Assembly: GCA_003260075.1 (NCBI GenBank)
Contig: QLIY01000541.1
Coordinates: forward strand, 1-64,000
DNA length: 64,000 nt
Source: Phallusia mammillata
Lineage: Eukaryota; Chordata; Ascidiacea; Phlebobranchia; Ascidiidae
Direction of reading: 5' to 3'
Positions 38,149-46,319 of this stretch are shown here, one piece after another; position 1 is the stretch's first letter; each line of letters opens with the position of its first letter. The position numbers and the translations under genes are program-made. The notes beneath the pieces were generated by a model. It was given only the letters and a program-made list of their open reading frames with translations. It did no database searches and was not told where the DNA came from.

Positions 38149-41013
38149 AAACCTACACCTTATTATGAAGCATTATGTGGCGGGAGCTCACCAGAGAGTG
38201 AGTTTGGCTCATTGTGAGTATAACACGACTGGGGGACTGAAGGTAAGACCAGTCGAGGGGCCCTAAAACTAAGCACATGTGAGTGTTCAATAAGTGAATC
38301 AGAAGTTTGTCTAAAATAGCATTTAATTATGTGAACTTGACCAATGCTTGCTTTGTGTTTGTTATGATGTAAAAACACAACCTACAGGCATAAATATGTT
38401 TTGGTGTTTAAATGCAAATCACAGTTATACACAAAAATATTTGGTGAGGAACCCATTGTTATTTTTACATCAAAAGCAAATTTGCATGCAGCATTGAGAA
38501 GGTTGCCAACCACTGTGTTACAGTAACATAATCTGTAATCAAGTTTTAGGTTTTACAAGAGAATAAAACTGTCACAAAAATATTTTTAACATGATAGTGC
38601 CCCCCCCCCATTGAGAAGGTTGCCAACCACTGTGTTACAGTAACATCATCTGCAATCAAGTTTTAGGTTTTACAAGAGAATGAAACCGTGACAAAAATAT
38701 TTTTAACATGATAGTGTTTTTTTGTGTGTATCGTGTAACTGATTTTTGGAATCAGATGACCAAAAAATGGATGTATACAAGGCTGTCTGCAGAGTACGGC
38801 AGCTGCATGCATAATTTTTGTTAACATTTTTGCTCGGCAATTTTTTGGGATTGCACGCGGAAAATTTTGCACCAAGGACATTTCATTGTCCTGTTTGACC
38901 TGCTGAAATTGGTCTAAAACATGTGCACGCGGGACATTTTGGTCCTGCATGCCCAAGATCTCGTCTAGAACTGCCATTTTTTGCAGACTGGTGTGTAACT
39001 ATGTTATTTTCGCTCAACACAACCTTGTCTCTAGTTGAGGCATTGTTACGCTTCCTGACAATAAAATGCACACAAAGATAATCGACTTACAACCACATCA
39101 AACAAGGATGTCCGTAGATCCAGTTGACAGACTTGGTCGTACAGAATCGTGTAAAAACTAAGGCTGGATGAACTGCTGACCTAAAAAAACAATAACATCA
39201 TGATAACAAACAACCAACACAAAGAAATATTCAAACAGGGTTGCCATATTTACAGCAATGTGTCTATTAAAAAAGATACATAATATCTAAGAAAATGTAT
39301 TTTTTTACTTTTAGAAAATGCTCTTACATGGCCTAGGTGGGCCTACATATTTAAATATCGACAAGGATATTTTGTGTAGTAATCTATACCCTCAGTTAGC
39401 CTAAAAAATAGCACATATAAAACTTAAAGCTCTTTCAAATTTGTAAGTTAAGCTATTATACTTTGGCAATGCACTGAATTTTGTAACATGTATACATACT
39501 GTGAGGCTTCACTAGTTTTTAACTTTGATTGTAACACAACTGGACAATTGTGGTAAGGTCCAACGAGTTTTGTATCATTAAGAAACACAAAAACAATCAC
39601 ATAAAAATCTTTACAAAATCATTTTCTAAACAAAAGACAATACATTTGGGTAAAAATTAATAAAAAAACAAACAATAAATTTAGGCAAAAACAAACAAAA
39701 AAACAATACATTTGGGTAAAAACATTAATAAAAAACAAATTAAATATATATGTATATATAATGGACATATTGAACGCATTTAAGTAAGACAAAAGAAACA
39801 ACTTACCCCACACAGAATAATCCATAACAAAATAGTGACAATAAAGTCAAAGGTCACGAACAGACAAAATGTCCGTCTCGAATCAGACATCTTTTTGTCA
39901 GCTGCGAGAGTCATCAATGAAGATGAAGTATCACTTCTGTAAATATCAACATGGGCTTTAACCATGACTACATCAAGGTTTTGTGCAAGTAACAAGGTTG
40001 CAGTGTAAAGTAAATAGTGCAGAGGTCGGCAACCCCTGGCATGCATGCCAAGGTTGGCACATAAGGTGGTTTTTAATGGCTCGCCAACCCAATTGCATGT
40101 TATATTAAAGCAAAAATTTAACCTGTTACACTGCTTGTTTATAGTTTTTATCATGTCATTGTCTTAAAATTTAGCCTTACATGCAGAAAACACTCTGCTT
40201 TCTTTTTAGTATTAATATTTGTCGGCACGAACTAGTATTATTGGAAAAAACGTCCGGACCCCAAAAAAGTTGAGCAGAAAAAATAGGCCTAAATCGTTGT
40301 GTTTACCGTTACATGATAACAGGGAATCGTTATCTCAAAGTGGTGAGCCTTCAATCTCTTGTGGTCTCTTGTTATCTAATCGCCAATTGTGAAATAACAA
40401 GGGTTTAATAAGGATTTGTATGCGCTACAATCGGAAAGTTCTGTTCCAAAATGTAACATATTAAACTGTTTTTGCATTTGAACAATGTAAAATGAGTAAA
40501 AAATGGTTGAAAATATTTAGTGTTGTATTGTTTCGACCTGCCAAACATGTCATTGTTTGTCACAAACATTAGATCGATGTTAATCGTGTTATGATAGAAG
40601 GTAAACATATGTAAGTATGTTGCCAGGCACAATTTATGCCTTTGGTTGCGCAACTTCAGCAGAGTACCACTTCAGAAAGGCGTTCTTTAGAAACTGGTCC
40701 CTGCTTTAACAGGTACTCGTCGCATCACTAATAATTACTTATCATCAAAACATACAGCTTACAATCTTACAATTCAAGATGCAGTTACAATCAAGGATGG
40801 CTTATAACCAAGGGCAGGTTAAAATCAAGATATATGGTGAATAATGTAAAAAAATTCTTACCCATGGGTTTGGGTATGCCATTGTCCAGGAGACACAAAT
40901 GAAATAAGATGATCTTGATTTGGAGGTGTAGGTGTACGTTCTATATCCCCGTTTTGAACAGGGTGTGGAACAAGCGGCGTATTTTCGTCGCAATCATCAT
41001 TATTGGCACTCAT
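27962..41013 (-). CDS. STARD3: STARD3 (MLN64) late-endosomal cholesterol transfer protein
   Basis: Late-endosomal membrane protein that tethers to the ER through VAP proteins and carries cholesterol in its START domain. Twelve coding exons: 40862-41013, 39807-39936, 39091-39180, 37810-37956, 35974-36094, 34489-34617, 33193-33365, 32070-32168, 31307-31366, 29570-29757, 29051-29144 and 27962-28057. All have GT/AG borders and continuous phase, giving 492 residues (human is 445). Seen: a MENTAL domain at about 65-215 with RRTFCLFVTFDF, VRHWWPVA and IEVWFIDSKVLP and four hydrophobic helices. A phospho-FFAT motif SFFSAPE follows (about 251-257), then SEAG as in human STARD3. The START domain spans about 285-490, with PDWNKTV, PSREFVTVRRID and FVWILNTDLK. 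The start is the only ATG ahead of the acidic N-terminus. A second copy of exon 11 lies at 28642-28735. Introns carry many MITEs, SINEs and a sequence gap. Confidence 0.95.
28090..28305. mobile_element. hAT-like MITE in STARD3 3' end
   Basis: TIRs CAGTGGTTCCCAACC and GGTTGGGAACCACTG. GGTTAGCG is duplicated exactly. It sits in the last STARD3 intron, 32 bp upstream of the final exon. Confidence 0.9.
28398..28464. repeat. 67-base C run
   Basis: In a STARD3 intron, at the border of the duplicated exon 11 region. Confidence 0.95.
28507..29330. repeat. Direct duplication including STARD3 exon 11
   Basis: GCGCTGGACCATTCGGCCAA through the 70-bp tandem repeat occurs twice, separated by C at 28913-28922. 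Divergence of several percent. Confidence 0.9.
28642..28735 (-). other. Second copy of STARD3 exon 11
   Basis: A 94-nt copy of the exon at 29051-29144 with intact acceptor, donor, phase and reading frame. I count seven nucleotide differences. Six are silent and one replaces Thr with Lys, which implies that both copies were under protein-level constraint. The surrounding intron (about 28507-28912) is also a copy of 28923-29330, and a run of ten C lies between them, so a haplotype duplication in the assembly is likelier than a mutually exclusive exon pair. Confidence 0.8.
29235..29515. repeat. Tandem repeat of about 70 bp in STARD3 intron
   Basis: About four steps of GCGCTATGGTTGACTGCAC...GTGCAAAGTCGTGCATGTAAC. 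One to two steps also occur in the duplicated segment at 28828-28911. Confidence 0.8.
29800..29877 (-). mobile_element. SINE body fragment in STARD3 intron
   Basis: CATGGGATCAGCCCTAAAGC...AAATCATAGTACAGGCC. Confidence 0.65.
29877..30185. mobile_element. MITE, CAGAGTTGTAA family, in STARD3 intron
   Basis: CAGAGTTGTGCCCGAACCC to CGGCCCGACTCGCAACTCTG, flanked by SINE fragments. Confidence 0.65.
30186..30545 (-). mobile_element. Broken, internally duplicated SINE fragments
   Basis: AATCAGTCTGTCACAAG segments occur twice around a C run at about 30311-30319, with CTCAGTTGGTAGAGCGCGAG nearby. Confidence 0.6.
30680..30870. repeat. Dispersed repeat B with C run
   Basis: CTGCAGACAGTGAAGACTGT, GACCTATAAGGTCTCATCAG and a C run at about 30777-30787. 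Confidence 0.6.
30936..31300. repeat. Direct duplication around a short C run
   Basis: AAGCAAACAAGTTTGGTTAC...AATGTTTATTTGTCA occurs twice around C at about 31115-31123, 7 bp from STARD3 exon 9. Confidence 0.9.
31500..31709. mobile_element. hAT-like MITE, CAGTGGTTCTCAAACT family
   Basis: TIRs CAGTGGTTCTCAAACT and AGTTTGAGAATCACTG with an ATATATAG duplication. Lies in a STARD3 intron. Confidence 0.88.
32215..32430. repeat. Dispersed repeat B in STARD3 intron
   Basis: GATGTGGCATCGAACAGAAT and TGTCACCAGCTGCACTGATG. Confidence 0.6.
32858..33024. mobile_element. hAT-like MITE, CAGTGGTGGGATTCA family
   Basis: TIRs CAGTGGTGGGATTCAGC and TGAATCCCACCACTG-type end. TTTGCATC is duplicated exactly. 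Internal ACCGGTTC arms make it almost fully fold-back. Confidence 0.9.
33543..33893. mobile_element. hAT-like MITE interrupted by an N gap
   Basis: Ends CAGTGGTTCTTAACCTTTTT and GGTTAAGAACCATGGG. It is inserted in the CTTGGTGATTGTTTAGTGCA repeat and holds the 33579-33652 gap. Confidence 0.7.
33579..33652. other. Sequence gap (N)
   Basis: 74 undetermined bases in a STARD3 intron, inside a MITE. Confidence 1.
33964..34400. repeat. Direct duplication around a single N and MITE remnant
   Basis: TTCTAGACAGTGCACAC...TTTTCTAAATTTTT occurs twice. An N at 34136 lies between. Confidence 0.85.
35071..35244. mobile_element. hAT-like MITE, CAGTGGTGGGATTCA family
   Basis: Diverged copy with flanks ACTTTACC/ATTTTACC (7 of 8). 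Confidence 0.75.
35865..35950 (-). mobile_element. SINE body fragment beside STARD3 exon 5
   Basis: GGCCAGCCCCATTAAAGGCG...AATCAGCCGGTCACCAAGC. Confidence 0.65.
36890..37370. mobile_element. MITE with AGGTGCCGAG end, copy 3
   Basis: ATAGGTGCCGAGTTTTACAA to AAGGTGGCCGCCACCGTGC. Right end shortened. STARD3 intron. Confidence 0.65.
38060..38146. repeat. 87-base C run
   Basis: In a STARD3 intron about 100 bp upstream of exon 4. Confidence 0.95.
38489..38720. repeat. Direct duplication around a short C run
   Basis: TTGAGAAGGTTGCCAACCAC...AACATGATAGTG occurs twice around C at about 38600-38608. Confidence 0.9.
39620..39745. repeat. A-rich tandem repeat near STARD3 exon 2
   Basis: CAATACATTTGGGTAAAAA steps separated by AAACAAA blocks. 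Confidence 0.6.
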
Positions 41014-41061
41014 TTTACAATTTTAGAGAAATCTGTGCTATGGTTATTCTACAGAAATGTT

Positions 41062-41076
41062 CTGAAAGCATAAAAC
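41062..41076 (-). promoter_or_regulatory. 3' splice acceptor upstream of STARD3 start
   Basis: Minus-strand GTTTTATGCTTTCAG ends 48 nt before the STARD3 ATG. It could be a 5'UTR intron end or a trans-splice site. Confidence 0.5.
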
Positions 41077-41129
41077 AAGGACATGTCAACTAAAGAAATA
41101 AACAACAGTTAAAATGATTATAAATTCAA

Positions 41130-41351
41130 AACTGAGATCAGCCCTGAAATGTCTATGCAGACCAGCGATCACGGCACACTCATAAATAAATCACAGCACG
41201 CCAGGCCCAGACACCAAACCGAATCAACCATTCCCCAAGCATTCACAGAAAGGCACGGCATAGGCTTGAACAATCTAGCCTGTGGTGGGATTTCACCTTA
41301 TGACGCGAGTCTTTCCAGGACTCGTGCTCTACCAACTGAGCTACAAAGGCA
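41130..41351 (-). mobile_element. Full-length tRNA-derived SINE upstream of STARD3
   Basis: Complete body, B-box region and A-box side CTCGTGCTCTACCAACTGAG. About 220 bp. Confidence 0.78.
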
Positions 41352-41638
41352 TGTTTTTGCCTTTAAAAGAATTTAATATTCTACTTTAAACATCCCTCAT
41401 CTTGGCATAGATTTTTTGCAGCACTGGTTTCTTTATGTAAAGAAGCACGCAGAGAATATGGTTTTACCAGTAAATGTTTAACCTATGCGTTCTAACTGTC
41501 CTTTACCCTAATTCTTTTTACCGCAAAGAAAAATACTTTGTCACTGTGTTTGCTTAAACCAAACAAATGTTGATGTACTGCAGTAGTAACATATTCCCTA
41601 GCTGATTTTCTTCCTACTGTTTGTGTACATTCTTTTCT

Positions 41639-41804
41639 CCCTGTAATTTTATATGCTGACTTTCAAACCCATATGTGGTAAAATGATAGATTCTTTTGCC
41701 AATGACTACAGAATTTCCCCCCCCCCCCTGTAATTTTATATGCTGACTTTCAAACCCATATGTGGTAAAATGATGGGTTCTTTTGCCAATGACTACAGAA
41801 TAAG
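41639..41804. repeat. Direct duplication around a short C run
   Basis: CCTGTAATTTTATATGCTGA...GACTACAGAAT occurs twice around C at about 41718-41727. Confidence 0.9.
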
Positions 41805-42065
41805 ATAGTTGGGGCCTTTAATTATGATTTTGCACCACTGAAATACTAGCTTATTGCTACAAGAATATGACTGGCCAATAGTCGCAATATCTCTGAAACT
41901 AAAATTGATACAATTATTAAATTTTGACCCAATGTTCTACCGTTTGTAAGCTTTTCAGCACACAAATGTTTCTCGAAAAATACTTTTCAGTTATCAATGT
42001 GCATATTTTCTGATTAATATTCATCAATATGAAAGTCATAAGGTGAGGGATGCACACACAATATC

Positions 42066-42120
42066 TCATTGGAAACTGGCATATTTTGCAAACTGGCATA
42101 TTTTGCAAACTGGCATATAT
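42066..42120. repeat. Short tandem repeat, 19-bp unit
   Basis: CTGGCATATTTTGCAAA repeated nearly three times. Confidence 0.75.
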
Positions 42121-42236
42121 TTTTTAAAAGTGTGTGCGCTGAAATAAAAAAAAAATACTATCAAATCTCTTTTTAGAATAATTGCAACTGTTGGTTGGTT
42201 TCACACAGGTATATTTGCTAACAATTGTGCATTGCA

Positions 42237-42443
42237 ACTTTTTTTGTATGTTCAGCAAAAAGTTGCAAACAAAACGATAAATTCTTTGTTTGTTTGACTG
42301 AAAACTGAAATACTGATCAACACAATTACAAATTCCCCCCCCCCAACTTTTTTTGTATGTTCAGCAAAAAGTTGCAAACAAAACGATAAATTGTTTGTTT
42401 GTTTGACTGAAAACTGAAATAGTGATAAACACAATTATAAATG
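42237..42443. repeat. Direct duplication around a short C run
   Basis: AACTTTTTTTGTATGTTCAG...CACAATTA occurs twice around C at about 42336-42344. Confidence 0.9.
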
Positions 42444-43408
42444 TATCTTGGACCAACCAGAACAAAATGAAAACATCAGTTCCACAATAAAATAAAAAAA
42501 CTGTTATTTTATTTTCTTCCGTTCCGGTCCGGACTTCCGGTATAAAACACTGTTAAAAATGCTAATTGCCAATTGCTTTTATGAGACTCATATTAAAAAG
42601 CAATAACCTTTGTGCAAAACACACCTTTCCACTTAAATGTATGTTTAAAAATTTCAAGAAATATTTTTTTCTTTCACTACAAAATGGAAAAATTTAGTTA
42701 TTCAGTTTTTTCGTTTCACAAATCATTTCGTAAAGAGTATTTCACAGACTCAATAAACTTTACATTACGACCTGGAATACTACAAGAAAACTAAACAAAG
42801 AAATAAATTAACGTGATTCGTTTGCAAACAAAAAAGCAAAAAAGCCGAAAATTAAGAAAACAAAAACTTGGACTTCGATCAGCTCATATCAAAAGGTGGT
42901 ACCACTGCATAGAAATCGTAAAATTTATTCATGCGGAACAAACAAAAACACAGTAAATTAACTACTTTTCCAATTACTAATTACAACATAAGTCAGCTGA
43001 AAAGTATGAGTTTGATCTTTACTATCCCATCAAAGCTCAAATTTAAAATTTTGAACTCAAATTTTATCATCTATCAAAATTGAAAAGTAGCCCAAAAGGA
43101 GCCCATTTCACTACTTTCACCTATTCGTGTGATAATTATTCAGGTTTCTCCGTTTCAGATTGAATTTTTGTGCATTTTTAAATTGAATTTGAGCTGTTTC
43201 CAGTAACTGAACACACTCTGTTTACCCACTTTTCATGCTGTTTTTTAAAAAAATTTTAATCTCTAACAAACATGTTTCGCATTATTAACAAAGTAAGATA
43301 ACCTTTGAAACAATGATTTTTGCCAAAAGTCAATTCTTATTACCGTACGTGGTAACAACGAAGGCGTTTTCTTTTTTGAAAATGAACGTTGCATTGCGTG
43401 GACTGCAA

Positions 43409-43700
43409 GCATAGGCGCCGAGTGGGCGGTGACGGGGTGGCGCCGCCACCTTGGGTTTATAAAGCACGGTGGCGGCCACCGTGGATATTTTGATTTGTTT
43501 GTAGCGGTATCGTACGAAACATCTTAAAACCTGGGAACAGTTTTGCTTTTAAACAAGCATGCTGACGAAAAGCAACAAAACGTGCCGAAACTGCAACCTG
43601 TTTTGGTTAGTGTCCTGTTATGACGTCAAACACACGATTGTTGGCATTAAATGTTTGGCAATTATTGTGTACAATGCGATTGTGCTGTAATAAATAGTTA
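43409..43700. mobile_element. MITE with AGGCGCCGAG end, copy 4
   Basis: ATAGGCGCCGAGTGGGCGG followed by the same GC palindrome near 43478 and the shared interior. Right end not found. Confidence 0.65.
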
Positions 43701-43794
43701 TTTTGGTGAGAGCAAACAACTTGACTCTACGGCCCACAAATTTCAGAGGGACCGCGAAGAGCTTCTCATTAAGTATTATAAGATTCTGCGATTT

Positions 43795-44136
43795 AGAGTT
43801 GTAAACGGGCCTGAAATTGGAAACCGAACCCGGCCCGAACACGAGCCGTTTTACAAAAAAGCCTGTTTAGGGCCGAAAGTTTGATTGACTGGCCTATACA
43901 TTGAAGCCTCAGAAAAGACCAAGACAACAAACACAATAGACAATAATAGAAAACTGGTCGCGAACAAGGCGTTTTAGGGCTGTTTGACAGTAGGTCAGGT
44001 CCAGTAACTAATAGCTTATAAGCTAGTTAAAAATCTTAAAAAAATAATGACACAAAGTCCCGAATCAAGCCCGTTTTTTTAAACCCGGCGGAAATCCGAA
44101 ACCGGCCCGAAAAGCCCGGCCCCACTTACAACTCTG
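43795..44136. mobile_element. MITE, CAGAGTTGTAA family
   Basis: AGAGTTGTAAACGGGCCTG to GCCCCACTTACAACTCTG, with the shared AAAGTTTGATTGAC interior. Confidence 0.75.
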
Positions 44137-44149
44137 GTTTGACTCTTCT

Positions 44150-44345
44150 GTTTTTTTCCTGTAGCCGAATAACCTTCTAGGAAACGAAACCAACTTATTG
44201 AAAAATTTACCTGATAAACACACTGTTTAAATTTACTCGACTAGGCCGATGCTATTGTCAATGTGTGGGAAATATTACAGGTGTTGTACTCCAATATAAC
44301 TTACTATAATTATACCTGGCACTGTTTACTACGTAAATTGTTAGG
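44150..44345. repeat. Colipase-upstream segment, copy 1
   Basis: CTTCTAGGAAACGAAACC, GGCCGATGCTATTGTCAA and AAATATTACAGGTGTTGTAC. Similar to 45440-45610 and 54530-54660. Confidence 0.65.
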
Positions 44346-44884
44346 TATTAGAGCAGGGTTCGACAGAAAGCTTTTGCAAGCAGCGAGCTGAGACCAAGAT
44401 TGGCCAAAATGTAACGGGCGTTTCACGTCCAAATTTGTTCCATTTACTGTTGACCATATGTTGCCAAATCTTTCAAATTTATGGCAGTTTTATGGTAAAA
44501 CTCGACGAGTACTAGGACTGTAAACTCTTTTTCTTTGTGGTAGCTATAGAACACTTAATAGACAGTTAGGAAAAAAATTAATTGTTCAAACCAGGAGTGT
44601 AAAACTTGTGTCGCTGTGTGTTCTTTTACAAAGCGAAATAAACTTAACTCAACTAAACCGGTGGCCGTGAAAATGTGTAATAAAATGGCGTTTATTGCGT
44701 TTATTGCGTTTATTGATAAAACTCTTTTGCTAGACATTTTGGCAACATTTTGTGAAACTAGAAATATATATTACCAACGCAGCAGCAATACGTATAAGAC
44801 TTTTTGTCTATTATGTGCAAACAATTAAATAAGCAATGCAAAAACTGATTACTAAGCTTAAATTGTACAGCTGTATCAGCGGAT

Positions 44885-45187
44885 AATCTGGGCGACCCGC
44901 AGGCCAAATGCGGCCCATTGATTAAAAATTGTTCGGCCCGCAGTGACTCTTGGATTTCAATGTACTGATGCCAAACGAGTCCAATTATTACCTATTTTTG
45001 AGCGAATTTATGCGCCCGGTGCATTTTTGCGACCTGGAAATATGCTGCTAGAATCAAATGCGAATTTTACCTGCAGTTAGACAATTTGGGGATGTAACAA
45101 AGCCTTGTGTTATATAAAGGCGCGGCCCGTGATCTAATCATGGCAGTTATATTCGGCCCCACAGTGACAAAGGTTGTACACCCCTGC
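44885..45187. mobile_element. Degraded hAT-like MITE
   Basis: CGGCCCATTG/CGGCCCGCAG blocks and a right end GGTTGTACACCCCTGC related to the 52865 family. The left end is eroded. Confidence 0.5.
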
Positions 45188-45439
45188 TTTACATCAGACT
45201 AAAAATAAACTAAAAAAATGGATTGGCGGCCGGTGGTAAATTAAGGACCTTTGATGCTCCCGTAATAGCAAAAAGTATTTGAAAAGAATTTGAAAACCAG
45301 CTCCTATTTGCGACTTTAGCCTTAAGTAGGCAATAACTAAACGTTGTTATAAAAAGGAGAATTTTATTTTTAACGATAAAGAATGTTTAATAGTTAAAAA
45401 AAATTGGGAAAACTAAAACGACAAACTAAAAAAGTTGTT

Positions 45440-45610
45440 TTTGTGGCCTGATAACCTTTGGAAAACGAATCTAGTTTATTAGAAAAGTCAATTGATAAAC
45501 CTATTTGTCAAAATTACTTGCGTGACAAGGCCGATGCTATTGCCAACTATGGGAAATATAACAGGTGTTGTACTTTCTTGTTACCTTACTATAATTATGC
45601 CTGGCGTGTT
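45440..45610. repeat. Colipase-upstream segment, copy 2
   Basis: CCTTTGGAAAACGAATCTAG, GGCCGATGCTATTGCCAA and AAATATAACAGGTGTTGTAC, about 0.7 kb before the colipase A start. Confidence 0.65.
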
Positions 45611-45869
45611 CTAAATGTACATTATAAAGCATTTGAGTTGTAGGTACAGACAGTATAGTAAAACGACAAGTCAAGTTCGCCGCATATCATAAGATTCGTG
45701 TATATTACTGTAGCAATTCAATCAACGTATTTTTGTTAACTAATTGATTTACTGCGATTATTTTATGTGAAAATTTACTCGATACGTGTTAACTTATATC
45801 AGATTGAAGGTGGGCTTCAGGCTTGTATAAAACGGGCTTTACCTGGATTTGGCCTTATTTGTGCAGCAC

Positions 45870-46120
45870 AGAACAACGGGCCTGAATTTGGTGCCCGAAC
45901 CCGGCCAGAACCCCAAAGTACAAGCTCGAAAGCCGGCCAGGACCCGAATCGTTTATGAGAAGCCCGTTTAGGCCCGGAAGTTTGATTGACAGACCCAGAC
46001 ATTAAAGCCTCAGGAAAGACCAAGACAACAAACACCTTTGACAATTGGTCATAAACAAGGCGTTTTTAGGGCTGTTTGACATTAGGTCAGGTCCAGCAAC
46101 TAGCTACTTTACTTTAAGGG
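45870..46120. mobile_element. MITE fragment, CAGAGTTGTAA family
   Basis: CGGGCCTGAATTTGGTGCCC through AGGTCAGGTCCAGCAACTAG. The right end is lost, about 200 bp before colipase A. Confidence 0.6.
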
Positions 46121-46281
46121 GTTTTAATCCCAGGAAAGTGCAACATCAAAATCAAAACAACCGTGTTTTTTTCACTTCTTTATCGCACCCTTTTTTCAAC
46201 TATCTATTTCTACTATTCTTGCAAAACTTTTAATCAAAGATTATAGAAAATAAGTAAGTGATATTTTTAGAATTATTTTGT

Positions 46282-46300
46282 AATTTTTTCTTGTTTTTAG
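46282..46300 (+). promoter_or_regulatory. 3' splice acceptor upstream of colipase A start
   Basis: AATTTTTTCTTGTTTTTAG ends 19 nt before the ATG. It could be a 5'UTR intron end or a trans-splice site. Confidence 0.5.
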
Positions 46301-46319
46301 AAAAGCCTAAAACAAAAAA

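Larger units (their letters stand above)
41360..43400. other. Gene-free stretch
   Basis: Apart from two C-run duplications and a 19-bp tandem repeat I see no gene or conserved motif. Confidence 0.5.
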
